NCBI GenBank assembly: GCA_963777595.1
Contig: CAVZRE010000062.1
Span: forward strand, 1-64,000
DNA: 64,000 nt
Direction of reading: 5' to 3'
DNA from: CAVVFX01 sp963777595
GTDB taxonomy: Bacteria; Acidobacteriota; Terriglobia; Bryobacterales; Bryobacteraceae
Within the stretch, counting starts at the first letter, position 1. The number at the start of each line of letters is the position of its first letter. A model generated the notes under the pieces. That model did not search any database. It was not told where the DNA came from and saw only the letters and a list, made by a program, of their open reading frames with translations. Both the position numbers and the translations under genes were made by a program. Positions 62,254-64,000 of this stretch are shown in pieces.

Positions 62254-63714
62254 ATGTCTCGCCGTGCCCTCCAAAATATTCTCGCGACGGCATTTTGCGT
62301 CAGCCAACTTCACGCTGCGTCTGCGGTTGACGCCGTATGGAACCCGGCACCTCAAGAGTCTGCGCCGACCGTCGTCATAATTGGCGGATTGAAAGGCCGC
62401 GATGGCACCAACGCGGCGATGGAGAAGATCTCGCAACGGAGGCAGCCGTTCAATCTCTACACCATCAAGCTCGCGAATCCGGATGGCGGCGAACTCGTCT
62501 TTCCGCCGACGGGAACGGCGTACCGCGAAAATGGGCAATCGCACTTCATCTGGCGATGGCTGGGACTGCACGCGCCCGATCTGGTCGTCGTGGTGGGCGA
62601 TCAGGATTTCGGCCTGGCCGAGGCTTTGGCGCAGAATTCGGTGGCCGGAGTGGGACGCATACCCGCGATCCGCGTGAGGTCGGGCGCAGACATTCTCCAG
62701 ACGATCCCGAAACAGATTGCCGGCTCCGACGCTCACCGGGAGATGGCCCGGCGGCTGAAACGAACGCCGCACGAAGTAGCCGTGGAGTTGTCGAAATTCT
62801 ACGGACATGAATTCGATCAGCCGGTTTACATTCCGGCCATGGCACTGATCAGCCGCGTCCGATTGGGCCAACAAGCCGATGTCGAAACGCTTGTCGCTCC
62901 TTATGTCGACGGCCGGAAGGACAGCCTCGCCGATGCGACCGGCAGCCATCTCGCCGGCCACCTGATCTTCGCGGAGTTAGCGTTCCGAACGCGCGACCCG
63001 CGCTATATCGCTCGCGTTCGCGCAGCCGCGGATCTCGCGTTCACCCCATCGGGAGAGATGAAAGAGGCCATGCCGATGCACACCGAAATGAGCGACGCCG
63101 TTTTCATGGGCTGTCCGATTCTGGCGAGCGCCGGCGCTTTGACAGGGAAACGGATCTATTTCGATATGGCGCTGCGGCATCTGCAATTCATGCAGAAGTT
63201 GTGCCTGCGTCCGGACGGACTGTATCGGCATTCGCCGCTGAATGAGGCGGCGTGGGGGCGGGGAAACGCCTTCCCGGCGCTAGGCTTATCGTGGACGCTG
63301 CTCGAAATGCCAGAGAATCATCCCGGACGTGCGCTGATGCTGAAGAATTTCAGCGAGCATATGCACACGCTCGCGAAGTTTCAGGATCGCGATGGCATGT
63401 GGCACGAAGTGATCGACCAGCCGGGATCGTATCCCGAATTCTCCGCGACTGCCATGATCGCGACTGCGATGCTACGCGGCGTTCGCCACGGATGGCTGGA
63501 TGCCTCTTATGAAGCGAGGGTACAGGCTGCGTGGCGCGGAGTACTTGCGCGCATCGGGCCGGAGGGCACACTGGTCGATGTCTGCGAAGGTACCGGAAAA
63601 CAGAGATTGGCGGAAGACTATCTTAATCGCGCAGCGTCCCTGGGAAAGGACGCGCGCGGCGGTGGGATGGCGATGCTGTTGGCGACGGAATTGGACGAGA
63701 CTGGAGTCCGCTAA
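62254..63714 (+). CDS. GH88/GH105-like unsaturated uronyl hydrolase
   Basis: 486 residues with a signal peptide (ILATAFCVSQLHAAS). Residues about 30-190 are an extra N-terminal domain (TVVIIGGLKGRDGTNAAMEK) that looks like an M14-type or esterase-like fold without clear catalytic residues. The C-terminal (alpha/alpha)6 part has the GH88/105 signature AAWGRGNAFPALGLSWTLLE and QDRDGMWHEVIDQPGSYPE. Such enzymes hydrate the double bond of unsaturated uronic acids left by lyases. It lies 24 bases after the GH79-like gene, so both are probably one operon for uronate-containing glycans. Confidence 0.83.
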   Translation: MSRRALQNILATAFCVSQLHAASAVDAVWNPAPQESAPTVVIIGGLKGRDGTNAAMEKISQRRQPFNLYTIKLANPDGGELVFPPTGTAYRENGQSHFIWRWLGLHAPDLVVVVGDQDFGLAEALAQNSVAGVGRIPAIRVRSGADILQTIPKQIAGSDAHREMARRLKRTPHEVAVELSKFYGHEFDQPVYIPAMALISRVRLGQQADVETLVAPYVDGRKDSLADATGSHLAGHLIFAELAFRTRDPRYIARVRAAADLAFTPSGEMKEAMPMHTEMSDAVFMGCPILASAGALTGKRIYFDMALRHLQFMQKLCLRPDGLYRHSPLNEAAWGRGNAFPALGLSWTLLEMPENHPGRALMLKNFSEHMHTLAKFQDRDGMWHEVIDQPGSYPEFSATAMIATAMLRGVRHGWLDASYEARVQAAWRGVLARIGPEGTLVDVCEGTGKQRLAEDYLNRAASLGKDARGGGMAMLLATELDETGVR

Positions 63715-63926
63715 GGCACACGCGGTAGTCCAAACGTCCTAACCCGGCGCGTACCAGGGTGGATGGGAGCAATGAAACGGTGAACCGGTTTGCCGGCATG
63801 GCAAGCTGAATAGAAGGGACTGCGCTGCATTAGAACTTAATGATTCATTAGCATCAGATGGATTTCACGTATCCGGCTCTTGAAAATCCGTTGAAAGTAA
63901 ATCGCGCGGCCATGATGGACGCGATT
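63715..63926. other. 212-base gap, no feature recognised
   Basis: Between the GH88/105-like gene and the convergent partial gene no coding frame, hairpin with T-tract or repeat was found. A weak inverted element around AACCGGTTTGCCGG near 63783 is the only structure noted. Confidence 0.4.
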
Positions 63927-64000
63927 CTACTTCGCGTTAATCTGCGCCAGTAGATGCTCGGCGGACTGCACTTGCTCCGCGGAACCGCGATACGCCATGC
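63927..64000 (-). CDS. 3' end of a gene entering from the right edge, unidentified
   Basis: The last 24 codons read GMAYRGSAEQVQSAEHLLAQ and end INAK-TAG. The pattern of a short strand followed by a helix with AEQVQSAEHLL resembles the end of KH-like or secretin N-terminal subdomains, but this is far too short for an assignment. Confidence 0.35.
   Translation of the reverse strand, partial: MAYRGSAEQVQSAEHLLAQINAK

Noticed and set aside
61687..62961. 424-residue minus-strand frame spanning two glycosidase genes
   Set aside because: It is antisense across a gene boundary; both plus-strand genes have clear catalytic motifs.
1..64000. CRISPR arrays, tRNA or rRNA genes, insertion sequences, prophage
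   Set aside because: No regularly spaced repeats, cloverleaf sequences, transposase motifs or phage structural genes were found on either strand.

Overview
The window reads as a soil Acidobacteriota chromosome of the Solibacter/Bryobacter type. Markers for that lineage are two proteins with the Solibacter-type C-terminal domain (TIGR03437), a VWA protein of the acidobacterial class (TIGR03436), a large TonB receptor with a carboxypeptidase-regulatory domain, a solitary MacB-like (ADOP) permease, a PadR regulator, and secreted DUF1552, DUF1592, DUF1080 and DUF6807 proteins. No rRNA, tRNA, CRISPR array or insertion sequence was seen.

Layout. 1-640: a GC-rich, frameshifted cytochrome P450 fragment unlike the rest; it appears joined to the remainder at about 630-650 and is probably an assembly chimera. 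0.67-9.0 kb: an LTxxQ-type helical protein, a large NHL-repeat surface protein, a rhodanese, a two-gene ABC importer whose ATPase carries an MgtE-N-like domain, and a MarC protein. 9.4-16.9 kb: a soluble chemoreceptor with tandem duplicated PAS domains, then a glucuronic-acid operon (enolase-superfamily dehydratase, SDR, GH67 alpha-glucuronidase) whose first two genes are broken by single-base insertions, then a dipeptidase and a RidA protein. 16.9-29.2 kb: DUF1080, a frameshifted Ycf46-like AAA ATPase, PadR plus a Wzz-like protein, an esterase-SNF2-SWIM operon and an ADOP permease. 29.2-30.1 kb is non-coding and holds a large palindrome. 30-44 kb: DnaE2, gamma-glutamyltransferase, and a tightly packed operon of TonB receptor, amidohydrolase, class IV aminotransferase, alginate-lyase-like protein and sulfatase. 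44-51.4 kb: three small membrane proteins downstream of a radical SAM enzyme, a 3-hydroxyacyl-CoA dehydrogenase, a beta-barrel protein, DUF6807, UbiE/MenG and a VWA protein. 51.5-56 kb: a SIMPL protein, then an S-adenosylmethionine cycle locus (metK, ArsR-methyltransferase regulator, ahcY). 56-64 kb: a DUF1592/DUF1552 pair, a small HEPN-type two-gene module, then GH79-like and GH88/105-like uronic-acid glycosidases and the end of one more gene.

Two themes stand out. One is degradation of uronic-acid and possibly sulfated glycans: GH67, GH79 and GH88/105 hydrolases, an alginate-lyase-like protein, a sulfatase and a TonB receptor. The other is the methyl cycle: metK and ahcY flank a SahR-like ArsR-methyltransferase, and the 84-base sahR/ahcY gap has two good promoters overlapping an inverted repeat.

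All functions are judged by eye from motifs and gene order; no database search was possible.
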